DNA of 64,000 nt from Sphingomonadales bacterium (GCA_016704425.1 JADJAC010000009.1:76540-140539), one strand, 5' to 3'. Shown: positions 1-8,763, numbered from the stretch's first letter. Numbers and translations are program-made. Notes: generated by a model from the letters alone, not told the origin.

Positions 1-29
1 AACCCATACGCGGCCCGGACTCTTACCCC

Positions 30-599
30 TCACATCCGATCGCCGAGCAGTGCCTTCAGTTTGGCCCGGGCGCGGTAAAGCCTAGTCTCGATGGTCTTCT
101 CGCTGACCGAAAGCACCTCGGCGGCCTCGGCCTGGGTCAGGCCATCGACCGTCCTCAACACCAGTGCTTCGCGCAGACGCGCGGGCAATCGCGCCATGGC
201 GGCGGTCACGCGCGCCAGTTCTGCCCGGTCGGCGGCTTGTACATCGGCGGGAACAGTGTCGTCTGACACGTCGAAGGCATCTTCCAGCGGTGCAGCGCGC
301 GTGAAAAAGGCTCGCACCCTGCGCCGCCGCGCCCAGTCGCGGCACTTGTTGAGCGCGATTCGCTTAACCCACACAGCGAACGGACGCTCGCGATCATAGC
401 TTTGGAGTGCAGCAAATGCCGCGACGAAGGTTTCCTGGGTGAGATCGAGCGCTTCGTGCGGATCGCCGGTGGCCGCGCGGACCAACCGGAACACGGACTC
501 GCGATGCCGTGCCAGTAACTCGCGGTAGGCATCCTGCCGCCCCGCGAGCGCTAGCGCCGCGAGTTCCGCATCGCTGCCATCGGACAGCGTCAGACTCAC
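30..599 (-). CDS. ECF-type RNA polymerase sigma factor (CnrH-like)
   Basis: A 189-residue sigma-70 family factor of the extracytoplasmic-function class. Region 2 is at about residues 25-95 (RHRESVFRLVRAATGD, then a DLTQETF segment). Region 4 with its helix-turn-helix is at about 130-180 (LPARLREALVLRTVDGLTQ, SVSEKTIETRLYRAR). There is no sigma region 1 or 3, as expected for an ECF factor. The start is GTG at 599, overlapping the stop of the upstream gene (GTGA). It is the last gene of a three-gene operon in the same order as cnrY-cnrX-cnrH, so it is probably released when the membrane anti-sigma partner senses metal. That regulation is inferred from gene order. Confidence 0.9.
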   Translation of the reverse strand: MSLTLSDGSDAELAALALAGRQDAYRELLARHRESVFRLVRAATGDPHEALDLTQETFVAAFAALQSYDRERPFAVWVKRIALNKCRDWARRRRVRAFFTRAAPLEDAFDVSDDTVPADVQAADRAELARVTAAMARLPARLREALVLRTVDGLTQAEAAEVLSVSEKTIETRLYRARAKLKALLGDRM

Positions 600-1051
600 T
601 TGGCGTCTGGGGCCGCGATTTCGGGTGAGAGCGCCCTGGTTACGGTCCTGTCAAACTTGGCAGCCTGGTCGGGCCTCAGCACAGCGCGCATGGCAAACAG
701 ATGCTCAAGTGTTTCCTTCTGCATCTCGCCCATGACCATGTGGGTATGATCGATGGCTGCGGTGACCTCGGGTCCATAGCCATGCTCGGTCTGCATCGCA
801 GCGGCGAGATGAGCATTAGCCGCGCGCATTTCGAGTTCGAGTGCCTTTCGCCGTGTGGCGAAACGCTGTTCGATCGCCTCGATCTTCGCGTGCTGCGCGG
901 CATCGAGGTTGAGGTCTTTGTGCAACAGCGCGTGCAACTCGGTCTCGGTCTGCCTGTCAGGCGCAAAGACAGTTCGCCCTGCATAAGTGCCGGCCATTGC
1001 CGCCGCGAAGGCGACAACCGCGATCAGCAAGAGCCGCCTGCCCCAGCTCAT
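596..1051 (-). CDS. Periplasmic heavy-metal sensor, CnrX/Spy-like
   Basis: A 151-residue protein with an N-terminal membrane anchor (residues about 6-25) followed by an all-helical periplasmic domain rich in His, Met and Glu. It contains the LNLDAAQHAKIEAIEQRF segment typical of CnrX/Spy/CpxP-like metal-resistance proteins and a HTHMVMGEMQ stretch that could bind metal. It starts with ATG overlapping the stop of the gene at 1048 (ATGA) and overlaps the sigma gene at its own end, so the three are translationally coupled. Role inferred from CnrYXH: it senses periplasmic metal and transmits this to the anti-sigma factor. The metal is unknown; copper is a guess from the divergent copCD genes. Confidence 0.75.
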   Translation of the reverse strand: MSWGRRLLLIAVVAFAAAMAGTYAGRTVFAPDRQTETELHALLHKDLNLDAAQHAKIEAIEQRFATRRKALELEMRAANAHLAAAMQTEHGYGPEVTAAIDHTHMVMGEMQKETLEHLFAMRAVLRPDQAAKFDRTVTRALSPEIAAPDAK

Positions 1052-1326
1052 GGATGAACCGCCAGCAAGGTCGATGGCGCGAGGGGATTGTCGGACGCAA
1101 ATGGCGAGATCGGCTGGGCGACCGCTGGTTCACTGCTGGAGAAACCACCAGCGACCATTCCCATGACGAGCGCAGCAGCAACGGCGAAGCCCGTCAGACG
1201 CGGCGCAGCTGCGGCTTCCCGGCGACTGCGTGCGAGGCCTGCAAATACGGCAGCATCGATCTCGGCCAATCCTGCAGGAACTGGCAATGTGCGCAGGCGG
1301 AAAAGCGCCTGATCAAAATCGGGCAC
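1048..1326 (-). CDS. Small single-pass membrane protein, probable CnrY-like anti-sigma factor
   Basis: About 92 residues with a short cytoplasmic N-terminus (PDFDQALFRLRTLPVP), one transmembrane helix near residues 45-65 (LTGFAVAAALVMGMVAGGF) and a Pro/Ser-rich periplasmic tail. This topology fits CnrY-type anti-sigma factors, and it is the first gene of the operon as cnrY is. I chose GTG at 1326, seven bases downstream of AGGGAG; TTG at 1332 is the alternative. Similarity in sequence is weak, so the assignment rests mainly on size, topology and position. Confidence 0.55.
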   Translation of the reverse strand: MPDFDQALFRLRTLPVPAGLAEIDAAVFAGLARSRREAAAAPRLTGFAVAAALVMGMVAGGFSSSEPAVAQPISPFASDNPLAPSTLLAVHP

Positions 1327-1463
1327 GAGCAATCTCCCTATGGCTTGAACCTCTATACGCAGCCGCAGGCGCGATCCCTCAGGAAAAAGCCTTCAGAATA
1401 TTCCAAGGGATGCCGCCGCAGCATGCGTATTCCCCGATGACACGACGACCCAAGGAGATTTTT

Positions 1464-1847
1464 ATGCGCTTCCCCCGTTTTGCCCTCGCCTTCACAGCAC
1501 TGGGGCTCGTCGCCCCGCAAATCGCTGCCGCGCACACCCAGCTCATCTCGTCGAGCCCCGCAGCCAATGCCACGGTCGCAGGCCCCGCCAAGATCGAACT
1601 GCGTTTCAATGAGCCGATCATCGGTGCCACTGCACGCGCCACGATTGCAATGACCGGGATGCCCGGCATGGCCAGTCATGCGCCGATGGCGATCACCGGC
1701 TTCACCGCCCAGATGGGCAAGGACCGCAAGTCGATGACGCTACTTCTCAGGCGCCCGCTTGCTGCGGGAACCTACCAGGTGAGCTGGACAGCTGCCGGCA
1801 TGGACACTCACCGCATGAGCGGCACTTTCACCTTCACCGTGCGCTAA
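1464..1847 (+). CDS. copC: CopC-domain periplasmic copper-binding protein
   Basis: A 127-residue secreted protein. A signal peptide (about residues 1-24, ending ...QIAAA) is followed by His at the mature N-terminus (HTQLISSSPAANATV), the hallmark first copper ligand of CopC. A beta-sandwich follows with Met/His-rich stretches (MTGMPGMASHAPM) and a C-terminal DTHRMSGTFTF motif. The ATG is placed by AAGGAG at 1452-1457; a longer upstream frame to 1230 has no support and overlaps the divergent operon. Together with CopD five bases downstream it forms a copper binding/uptake pair. Confidence 0.9.
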   Translation: MRFPRFALAFTALGLVAPQIAAAHTQLISSSPAANATVAGPAKIELRFNEPIIGATARATIAMTGMPGMASHAPMAITGFTAQMGKDRKSMTLLLRRPLAAGTYQVSWTAAGMDTHRMSGTFTFTVR

Positions 1848-1852
1848 GCGGC

Positions 1853-2785
1853 ATGGACAACCTGCCCGTCATCGTCATCAGGTTCGCGCTTTATGCCGAC
1901 CTGATGGTGCTGGCGGGCTTGGTCGCATTCTCGCTCTATGCCCTAGCGCACGAAGAGCGGACGTCGGGCATTCTGCCCCTGAACGGACCCGCAATAGTCC
2001 TTTCATGGCTTGGGCTGATGCTGTCCGGCTTCGGAATGGTTGCGCTTGTCGCAGCGATGACCGGTTCGAGCCTCTGGGCGCTAGATGGCGAAGTCCTGCA
2101 CGAGATCATCGGCGAAAGCGCGATCGGCACGGCCTGGATTGTCCGCATGGCGGCGCTGGTCATGGCCGTGCTATCCGCAAGTGCGCTTGGCCGCCATCCC
2201 GTATCGGCGCGCCTTGTCCTCCTCGCAGCGACTTCAGTCGCGATCGCGACGCTGGTCTGGACCGGCCATGCCGGGGCAACGGAAGGCTGGACGGGAACTG
2301 TCCACCGGCTGAGCGACATCATTCATATGCTGGCCGCAGCGGTCTGGATCGGGGGCATTGCCGCCTTTTCGTGGATTCTGTTCCGGCCTTCGCCAGCCTT
2401 GTCGGGATTGCACCTTTCGGCGACCCACCGCGCGCTTGATCGATTTTCGCAGGTCGGCAGCTTCGCTGTTGGCCTGATCGTGGCAACCGGCATAATCAAT
2501 TGCCTTGCCGTTGTGGGCTTTCCGCATTTCACGCAGCTGCCCCTCACCACTTATGGTCAGTTGCTGATCATCAAGCTGCTGCTGTTTGTCGCGATGCTGG
2601 CGCTAGCCGCGCTCAATCGCTGGCGGCTGACCCCGGCCCTGAGTGTCGCGATCCGCGACAACAACACGGAGATGGCAGCAAAGAGTCTGAGGCGGAGCCT
2701 GCTGGGCGAGGGTAGTGCCGCATTGGCCATTCTTGCGCTCGTCGCATGGCTCGGAACCCTGGATCCGCTCGGCGTGACCGGGTGA
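1853..2785 (+). CDS. copD: CopD-family copper resistance membrane protein
   Basis: A 310-residue integral membrane protein with about eight predicted transmembrane helices. Conserved histidines appear in the membrane part (GHAGATEGW, HRLSDIIHMLAAAVWIGGI), as expected of CopD, which works with CopC to move copper across the inner membrane. It starts five bases after copC ends. The region between copC and the divergent sigma operon (about 1327-1463) must hold both promoters; I cannot define an ECF consensus there with confidence. Confidence 0.9.
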   Translation: MDNLPVIVIRFALYADLMVLAGLVAFSLYALAHEERTSGILPLNGPAIVLSWLGLMLSGFGMVALVAAMTGSSLWALDGEVLHEIIGESAIGTAWIVRMAALVMAVLSASALGRHPVSARLVLLAATSVAIATLVWTGHAGATEGWTGTVHRLSDIIHMLAAAVWIGGIAAFSWILFRPSPALSGLHLSATHRALDRFSQVGSFAVGLIVATGIINCLAVVGFPHFTQLPLTTYGQLLIIKLLLFVAMLALAALNRWRLTPALSVAIRDNNTEMAAKSLRRSLLGEGSAALAILALVAWLGTLDPLGVTG

Positions 2786-2848
2786 ATTTGCGCTTGACCC
2801 TGACATGGTGTCAAGGTTCATGAACTGGTGACTGAAGGAGTACATCGC

Positions 2849-2959
2849 ATGGTCGAGTCACATCACTATCACACCCAAGACACTCAGCCCGGACCGCCGA
2901 TTCCGGGGACGACAACCGACGCCGTTTGCGGGCTGCTCCACAACTTCAAGACCCTGTGA
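2849..2959 (+). CDS. Possible 36-residue His-rich small protein
   Basis: A short open frame, too small for routine gene calling. It has a good ribosome-binding site (GAAGGAG at 2834-2840, eight bases before ATG) and directly follows copD. The peptide begins MVESHHYHTQDTQ, giving three closely spaced His, and has one Cys near the end. It stops just before a hairpin terminator. Position, RBS and His cluster suggest a small metal-binding member of the copCD unit, but no homologue is known to me. Confidence 0.4.
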   Translation: MVESHHYHTQDTQPGPPIPGTTTDAVCGLLHNFKTL

Positions 2960-2976
2960 AATTGCAAACACCACAT

Positions 2977-3008
2977 CAACCCGCCCTCCTGCCTGGATGG
3001 GCGGGTTG
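2977..3008 (+). terminator. Hairpin terminator after the copCD unit
   Basis: A perfect 10-bp inverted repeat: CAACCCGCCC at 2977-2986 and GGGCGGGTTG at 2999-3008, with a 12-base loop, followed by a weak T-rich stretch (GGTTTGATTTAT). It lies between the small His-rich frame and the lysR promoter region, so it probably ends copCD transcription. Confidence 0.6.
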
Positions 3009-3085
3009 GGTTTGATTTATCGTGGAATTTGATATGCCTTATTCTGAATAGAGTATTCCACGATGATCTAGGGGGAGCAGGTCAG

Positions 3086-3982
3086 ATGGGCATTGAAGTC
3101 CGACAGTTGCGTTATGCTGTAATGACGGCGGATACGCAGAGCTTCTCTCGGGCGGCGGCTGTCCTCAATGTCAAGCAGTCGACGCTGAGCCGAAGAGTGT
3201 TGCAGCTTGAGGACCGGTTGGGCGTCAAGCTGTTCGAACGGACAACACGCGGTGCCGAACCAACCGATAACGGCCGGGCGTTCATCGAACAGGCTCGCCG
3301 AATAGTTACCGACATCGACAACCTCCAGACAACGGCTCGCAATGTCAGCTACGGCCTGCATGGCAGGATTGCGGTTGGTTACTGCTCGTCGCTGCTGTCC
3401 GGCAATCTCAAGCTTGCTTTCTCGGACTATCTGACCAGGTTTCCTGATGTGCAGTTCGATGGTGTGGAAACCGGACCGGAAAAACTCCTGCACGGCCTTC
3501 AATCCCGTACCATTGACGTTGCCGTCGCGCCGATCGGGCTTGGTGACGCAGGTCTCAAGTCCCGACCTCTGTGGTCGGAAAAGCTCTTTGTTGTGGTGGC
3601 AGAGGACAATCACCTCGTCGATCAGGAGCGCATCTACTGGCAAGATCTCCGGCGCGAAGTATTCGTCGTCCCAAACAGCGGGATTGGTCCCATTCTCGGA
3701 AATCTGATTTCCGCGCGGTTGACCGAGCAAGCCTATCGGCCGGCGATAATCTATCAAGACACCAGCCTTGAGAGCGTGCTGAGCATGGTCGCAGCGAAGC
3801 GATTCATCACGATCGCAACCGAAGCCTCGCAGGGCGTTGCATGGCCCGGTCTTGAGTTCCGCGAGATCTATGATCCAAGCGGTCCCGCACGGCTCGAGTA
3901 TGCGCTCTACTGGCGCGAGGATAACGACAACCCGGCGCTCCAGCGATTCTTCAAACTGATCGAAGAACGCTACCCTGGCTGA
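3086..3982 (+). CDS. LysR-family transcriptional regulator
   Basis: A 298-residue regulator with an N-terminal winged helix-turn-helix (EVRQLRYAVMTADTQSFSRA, then QSTLSRRVLQLEDRLGVKLFER) and a C-terminal type 2 periplasmic-binding-like effector domain. The ATG at 3086 follows GGGGGAG at 3071-3077; earlier in-frame starts lack a site. Its 3' end overlaps the end of the convergent DUF2274 gene by 13 bases. A LysR gene at this end of the trb operon is common in related elements as I recall, but its targets and ligand are unknown. Confidence 0.9.
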   Translation: MGIEVRQLRYAVMTADTQSFSRAAAVLNVKQSTLSRRVLQLEDRLGVKLFERTTRGAEPTDNGRAFIEQARRIVTDIDNLQTTARNVSYGLHGRIAVGYCSSLLSGNLKLAFSDYLTRFPDVQFDGVETGPEKLLHGLQSRTIDVAVAPIGLGDAGLKSRPLWSEKLFVVVAEDNHLVDQERIYWQDLRREVFVVPNSGIGPILGNLISARLTEQAYRPAIIYQDTSLESVLSMVAAKRFITIATEASQGVAWPGLEFREIYDPSGPARLEYALYWREDNDNPALQRFFKLIEERYPG

Positions 3983-4197
3983 GCCGAACGGCGGGTCTTT
4001 GTATAACCACGGTCCGTCGCGATGAACCGTTCGATCATCGGCGGGATCAGCCGCTCGGGTGTTGGCGCTCCCTTGGCGTCCCCGCCATTGAGCACCATCG
4101 CGTATGCCAGCATTTCCCGGTGCAGCCGCGCCGACACCTCGACCGTCAATCGTACCGGTTTCTCGTCGGCCAAATCAGCCAGCTTCAACCGTGTCAT
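3970..4197 (-). CDS. DUF2274 protein, last gene of the trb operon
   Basis: A 75-residue protein (MTRLKLADLADEKPVRLTVE at the N-terminus, PTPERLIPPMIERFIATDRG later) that I recognise as the DUF2274 family, regularly found directly behind trbI in this type of transfer operon. Its ATG overlaps the trbI stop (ATGA). The fold may be ribbon-helix-helix-like and the function is not established. Confidence 0.75.
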   Translation of the reverse strand: MTRLKLADLADEKPVRLTVEVSARLHREMLAYAMVLNGGDAKGAPTPERLIPPMIERFIATDRGYTKTRRSAQPG

Positions 4198-5399
4198 TGG
4201 ACGTCTCCGAGGATCAGGTCGCGAGTCACCAGCACGCGGACCGGAAAACCAGGTCGGATGGTCAGCGTTGGTCGGACATTGAGCTCGCGCGAAACAATCT
4301 GCTCGCCAGCGCGATTGATGCTGTCCTGCGTCCCGCGCCGGACTGCACGGGCCAGATCGCCATCATTACCAGACCCCAGTTCCGACCCCACGCCCAAAAG
4401 CGTTGAGACAAGTGCGGCCTTCAAAACGCCGCCCCAATGGTAATTGGTGCCATCTTGCAACCCGGCAAACCCGCGCGGGTCGGAGGCTGGCTGACGTTCG
4501 AGCACGATCGAACGGCCATCGGGGAGGATTAGCCGGTTCCAGGCGAGCAGGATCCGGCTCTGCCCGAACGTAACGTCGGCGTCATAGTCGCCGATCAGCC
4601 GTGAGCCTTGCGGGATGAGCAGGATGCGCCCGGTCGGGCTGTCATAGACGTTTTGGGTAACCTGCGCGGTCACCAGCCCAGGCAGGTCGGAGCGAATCCC
4701 TGTGATCAGCGCTGCGGGGATGACCGAACCCGCCTGCAGGATCGAAGGCGACGCCAGCCCGGTCAGCCGCTCGCCTGAAACGGTGCGCCGGTCGCTGGCT
4801 CGTTCGAGAAACGCTAGCTTGCGGCCGGTATCCGACTGCGGTGCAGCCGCAGGAGCGGCGACCTGGGCCTCTGCGGACAATGGCAGACCGACCAGTCCGC
4901 CACCTCCGCTTCCCGGCGAACCGCCACCGAAGAACAGGCGGCTGCCGCGTGCGGCTTCGCGTTCCTGTTCGGCGCGCTGGCGGGCGGCCTCGGCGGCAGT
5001 TGCGGCGGGATCGACCGGAGCCGCAGGTGGCCCGGCTCCAATTGGCGGCAGGGCCGCCACGTCGCCGCGGCGCTGGGCCTCAAGGATCGGCCTGCCGAGG
5101 TCGCCGGGAAGCGGCGGCCCGAGCTTGGGCACCTGGCCGTAATCCTTGGGCGCGCCGGCAAGATTGTCGGCCACAGCCACACCATCGGTGTTGTAGAGTT
5201 CATCAGCCCCTTTCCTGCCAGCAGGCTGAAGCGCGTAGATCAGCGCGCCGCCGACCAGCGCGAAGCCGCAGGCCGAGGCGATGCCGATGGCCTTCCTCGA
5301 CAATCGCATCACGCGCGGCGGATCGCCCCGCAGCTTGACCGCGCTGTCGGGATCAACGGGCGGCGCTCCCGTGCGTTCGTCCTCGATTTCGCCGTTCAT
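4194..5399 (-). CDS. trbI: TrbI / VirB10 core-complex protein
   Basis: A 401-residue type IV secretion protein. A cytoplasmic N-terminus is followed by one transmembrane helix at about 35-60, a long Pro/Ala-rich periplasmic linker with a Gly-rich patch (about 150-165), and the conserved C-terminal barrel domain (IPAALITGIRSDLPGLV, VYDSPTGRILLIPQGSRLIGDYD, HWGGVLKAALVSTLLGVG). It bridges inner and outer membranes in the VirB7-9-10 core. It overlaps trbG at its start and DUF2274 at its end. Confidence 0.95.
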   Translation of the reverse strand: MNGEIEDERTGAPPVDPDSAVKLRGDPPRVMRLSRKAIGIASACGFALVGGALIYALQPAGRKGADELYNTDGVAVADNLAGAPKDYGQVPKLGPPLPGDLGRPILEAQRRGDVAALPPIGAGPPAAPVDPAATAAEAARQRAEQEREAARGSRLFFGGGSPGSGGGGLVGLPLSAEAQVAAPAAAPQSDTGRKLAFLERASDRRTVSGERLTGLASPSILQAGSVIPAALITGIRSDLPGLVTAQVTQNVYDSPTGRILLIPQGSRLIGDYDADVTFGQSRILLAWNRLILPDGRSIVLERQPASDPRGFAGLQDGTNYHWGGVLKAALVSTLLGVGSELGSGNDGDLARAVRRGTQDSINRAGEQIVSRELNVRPTLTIRPGFPVRVLVTRDLILGDVQ

Positions 5400-6481
5400 G
5401 CCCGCCCCCGCCGGTTAGAGACAATCCGCACCGTCTGCTGGCCCTTGCGTCCGCCAAGCCGCAGCTCGGCGCGGGCGAACAGCCGGTCGACGATCATGTA
5501 ACGACCAGCGACCCGGTAATTGACCAGTTCGGCTTCACCCTTGGCACCGATCACAAACAGCGGCGGCAGTTCGCCCTGCGCGATGCTCTCGGGAAACTCG
5601 ATGAACACGCGGACCCCGTCGTCGAACGCGCGCAGCGGGCGCCAGTCAGGGCGGTCACCGTCGATCGCGTAGCGAAAGTTGAGTGTGGATAGATCAATCC
5701 CCGCCGCAACCGGCGCGGCCCCGATCGCTTCGGTCCGAGCTTGCCGCAGCGCGATCAGCTCGTCCTGCGGATAGGTCCAGGAGACCGACGCCATATAGAC
5801 TGACGGATTGGCACGCAGTTCGAGATGATAAGTGCGCCGGTCGGTGTTGATCACCAGATTGGTCGCGATGTCCGGACGGATCGGCTTCACCAGTATGTGG
5901 ACCCGCGACGCGGGCCCGCTGCCGCTGACAGTATCGCCGATCATCCAGCGCGCCGTGTCGCCCGACGCCACCGGTCCCGAGCCGACCAGTTGTTCACCTT
6001 CCTGCAGCGCGATGTCGGTTACCTGGCCGGGCTTGGCATAGACCTGGTAGAGCGCGCCTTCGGTGTAGGGAAAGACCTGGATCGCGTTGATGAACCCGGT
6101 GCGCTCGGGCTGCACCCGCGCAGCCTCCATTGCCGCTCCCAGCCTGTCCTGGAGAGTGGGGCGACTCTGGAACGGGCGGGAGCGGCCCGCAGCGTGGGGA
6201 GGGGTACGCTGCGGAAACTGTTTGAGTTGGCCGGGGAGCGGAAGCGGCACGGGGATGGCCACCACCGTCGGCTCGGAAAGGGTCGCCTGCGATACCTCGT
6301 TGGGAACCGCAGGCGATGCAGGCTGGTCCTTTTGGGCCTGCGTGGGGAGTGCCGTGCTCGCGGCGAGCAAGGCAATGGCGATGCGGCGATTGGCCGCTGC
6401 AAAGTGCTGATCATGATCCGAGTTCCTTCGACCAGTTGATGGCGTTGACGAAGATGCCGAGCGGGTTTTTGCGCAGGGCAT
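5396..6481 (-). CDS. trbG: TrbG / VirB9 core-complex protein, start uncertain
   Basis: A VirB9/CagX-family protein forming the outer-membrane core ring with TrbI. A signal peptide core (IAIALLAASTALPTQAQ) is followed by a proline-rich stretch and the conserved domain (GFINAIQVFPYTEGALYQVY, RTYHLELRANPS, SWTYPQDEL). The frame is open back to ATG 6481, deep inside trbF. The natural ATGA overlap at 6414 lies in another frame and reads MISTLQRPIA..., so a one- or two-base error just after 6414 is likely and the true protein probably starts at 6414. Confidence 0.85.
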   Translation of the reverse strand: MPCAKTRSASSSTPSTGRRNSDHDQHFAAANRRIAIALLAASTALPTQAQKDQPASPAVPNEVSQATLSEPTVVAIPVPLPLPGQLKQFPQRTPPHAAGRSRPFQSRPTLQDRLGAAMEAARVQPERTGFINAIQVFPYTEGALYQVYAKPGQVTDIALQEGEQLVGSGPVASGDTARWMIGDTVSGSGPASRVHILVKPIRPDIATNLVINTDRRTYHLELRANPSVYMASVSWTYPQDELIALRQARTEAIGAAPVAAGIDLSTLNFRYAIDGDRPDWRPLRAFDDGVRVFIEFPESIAQGELPPLFVIGAKGEAELVNYRVAGRYMIVDRLFARAELRLGGRKGQQTVRIVSNRRGRA

Positions 6482-7094
6482 CGGGGGTGCGGGGGACCTG
6501 GACGACGATGGTCAGGATCGCGGTCCAGCGGCTCGTTTCAGCGAGGCTGCCGTCGCGATAACGGCGTTCGGCCCAAGCGACACGGAAGCTGGTCGGTGAA
6601 GCGCGGATCACGCTGGTTACGTCCACTCCGACCTGCTCCCGCCCGATCAGGGCGAACGGATCGTTCGTCCGAGCGTAGTCGTTGAGCGCGAGCGCGCCCT
6701 TGTCGGTGGCGAAGTCATAGGCGCGCAGCCAGTTCTGGCGGACGATTATCGGGTCGTCGGGGACCGCGCGGACCTGCTCGATAAACCGGGCCAGATGGAA
6801 CGCGACCTGCGGATCCGAGGGCATGTAACCGGCATCGGCGGGTGCGACGGCTTGGGCTTCGCCGAGCTTGTCGACTTGGACCACCCAGGGGATGATCGAT
6901 CCGCGCGCGCCCTGCCAGATGATCCCGGCAGTGAGGCAGGTCGAAAGACCCAGCGCACCGAAGAAGGCAAGCCGCCAGCTACGTGCCTGAACACGGGCCG
7001 AACCGATGCGGTCGTCCCAGACCTGCGCGGCGCGCTGGTAGGGCGTTTCGGGCTCGGGGGTCTTGCCGTAGCGGATCGAGGGTCGTCGGAACAT
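6411..7094 (-). CDS. trbF: TrbF / VirB8 inner-membrane assembly protein
   Basis: A 227-residue VirB8-like protein with a short cytoplasmic N-terminus, one transmembrane helix at about 42-65 (LAFFGALGLSTCLTAGIIW) and a periplasmic NTF2-like domain ending in the typical TVVQVPRTPDALRKNPLGIF segment. It nucleates assembly of the secretion channel. It lies five bases downstream of trbL and overlaps trbG. Confidence 0.92.
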   Translation of the reverse strand: MFRRPSIRYGKTPEPETPYQRAAQVWDDRIGSARVQARSWRLAFFGALGLSTCLTAGIIWQGARGSIIPWVVQVDKLGEAQAVAPADAGYMPSDPQVAFHLARFIEQVRAVPDDPIIVRQNWLRAYDFATDKGALALNDYARTNDPFALIGREQVGVDVTSVIRASPTSFRVAWAERRYRDGSLAETSRWTAILTIVVQVPRTPDALRKNPLGIFVNAINWSKELGS

Positions 7095-7099
7095 GGCAA

Positions 7100-8416
7100 T
7101 CAGTCCTTTTCGGAAGTGTCGATGGAAGCCCCGCCGCCATGGCTGTCGCCAGATTTGAGCGTATGGGCGGCGATGGTCGCACCGTGGGAGATGGTCTGGC
7201 GGTCCTTCATTGCCTTGGCCCAGGCGGGCTGGCCCGCGTCTGCCGATGGTGGCGGCGAAGGCGGCGTGTTCGGCCCAGGCGTGATACTGCCGCCGGTGTT
7301 GGTGATTGCCGCGCGGCTGCCTTCGCGGAACGACTGCTTCATGCCGTCGCCTGCCTTGCGCAGCGGCGAGGTTGCAGCCCCAACTGCGGCGTCGCCGACT
7401 GCGGCCATGCCGGAGCTGACTGCGGCTGCGCCCGACTTGCCCGCCGAACCGAGCGCATAGGCCATGCTGGCACCGCCTGCGGCGCGCGAGGTGCCATGTG
7501 CAACGTTGGAGGCGGCACTGGCGACCGCGCCGCCTGCCATCCGCGCACCGGCAACCGCGCCAGCAGCAGCGCCGCCGGCAAGCAGCGCGGTCCCGGCGGC
7601 CGCGCCTGCGCCTAGCTGCGGTCCGCCCGAGACGATGCCATTGGCGATGCCGGGGCCAAAGATGCCGAGGCCGAGCAGCGACAGGCTGGCGAGCATGATC
7701 GAAAGCGCGTCCTCGATCGTCGGCTCAGCGCCGATCGCGGAAGTGAACTCGGTGAAGATGGTCGAGCCGATGCCGACGATCACTGCAAGGACCAGCACCT
7801 TGATGCCGCTCGACACGACGTTGCCCAGCACGCGCTCGGCCATGAACGCGGTCTTGCCGAACAGGCCGAACGGGATCAGCACGAACCCGCAGAGTGTGGT
7901 CAGCTTGAATTCGATCAGCGTGATAAACAGCTGGATCGACAGGATGAAGAAGGCGATGATAACGATCGCCCAGGCCAGCAGCAGAATGATGATCTGCAGG
8001 AAATTCTCGAAGAAGCTGACAAACCCCATCAGGTCGGAGATCGCGGTGATCAGCGGTTGCGCCGCATCCATGCCGACTTGCGCGACCCGGCCCGGTTGCA
8101 GCAGTTCGGCAGCAGTGAAGCCGGTGCCGCTGGCCTTGAGGCCAAGCCCGGCGAAGCTCTCGAACACGATCCGCGCGAGGTTGTTCCAGTTGCCGATGAT
8201 GTAGGCGAACACGCCGACGAACAGGGTCTTTTTGACGAGGCGAGCGATGATGTCTTCATTCTCGCCCCAGGACCAGAACAGTGCGGCCAGCGTTACGTCG
8301 ATCACGATCAGGGTGGTTGCGATGAACGCGACCTCGCCCGACAGGAGGCCGAACCCACTGTCGATGTAACGCGAGAAGATGTCGAGGAAGCGGTCGACGA
8401 CGCCGGTGCCACCCAT
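7100..8416 (-). CDS. trbL: TrbL / VirB6 polytopic membrane protein
   Basis: A 438-residue inner-membrane channel component. About six hydrophobic helices occupy the first 300 residues (FIATTLIVIDVTLAALFWSW, IIILLLAWAIVIIAFFILS and others), followed by an Ala/Gly-rich, low-complexity C-terminal tail of about 130 residues typical of TrbL. I place the start at ATG 8416 (MGGTGVVDRFLDIF), one base after the trbK-like stop; the longer frame to 8602 overlaps that gene. Confidence 0.92.
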   Translation of the reverse strand: MGGTGVVDRFLDIFSRYIDSGFGLLSGEVAFIATTLIVIDVTLAALFWSWGENEDIIARLVKKTLFVGVFAYIIGNWNNLARIVFESFAGLGLKASGTGFTAAELLQPGRVAQVGMDAAQPLITAISDLMGFVSFFENFLQIIILLLAWAIVIIAFFILSIQLFITLIEFKLTTLCGFVLIPFGLFGKTAFMAERVLGNVVSSGIKVLVLAVIVGIGSTIFTEFTSAIGAEPTIEDALSIMLASLSLLGLGIFGPGIANGIVSGGPQLGAGAAAGTALLAGGAAAGAVAGARMAGGAVASAASNVAHGTSRAAGGASMAYALGSAGKSGAAAVSSGMAAVGDAAVGAATSPLRKAGDGMKQSFREGSRAAITNTGGSITPGPNTPPSPPPSADAGQPAWAKAMKDRQTISHGATIAAHTLKSGDSHGGGASIDTSEKD

Positions 8417-8417
8417 G

Positions 8418-8759
8418 TCAGAGGCCCTTTGCTGGTTGGGGTTCGGATGACGGAGCCGACGCTTCGCTCTTCTCGACGGCGGCATCGTCGGCAGGTTCGC
8501 TGGCGTCACTCTCGACCCCAAGGAACCGCCGCCGCTTCTCGGCCCAGGCCGCGCGGCAGTCGGGCGAGGACAGCGCGAGTTCGCCCATTGCCGCACAAGC
8601 ACGAAGCTGTGCGGGCAATGGATCGCCGTCGGGTTCGAACACCGTAATCACTTCCGGCAGCGGCTCGGGGCGCTCTTCGCGCAGCTGAAGCACGGACATG
8701 GTCAGCGCGATGGCGACGAACGCCCCGGCTCCGATCCGCGCGAAGAGCTTGGTGTCCAT
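8418..8759 (-). CDS. TrbK-like putative entry-exclusion protein
   Basis: A 113-residue protein with an N-terminal transmembrane helix (residues 7-24) and a conserved pair of Cys around CAAMGELALSSPDCRAAW, the pattern I associate with the alternative TrbK family. Position between trbJ and trbL agrees. Entry-exclusion proteins stop redundant mating between donor cells; that role is inferred. The start at 8759 lies four bases after trbJ. Confidence 0.75.
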   Translation of the reverse strand: MDTKLFARIGAGAFVAIALTMSVLQLREERPEPLPEVITVFEPDGDPLPAQLRACAAMGELALSSPDCRAAWAEKRRRFLGVESDASEPADDAAVEKSEASAPSSEPQPAKGL

Positions 8760-8763
8760 CGCC

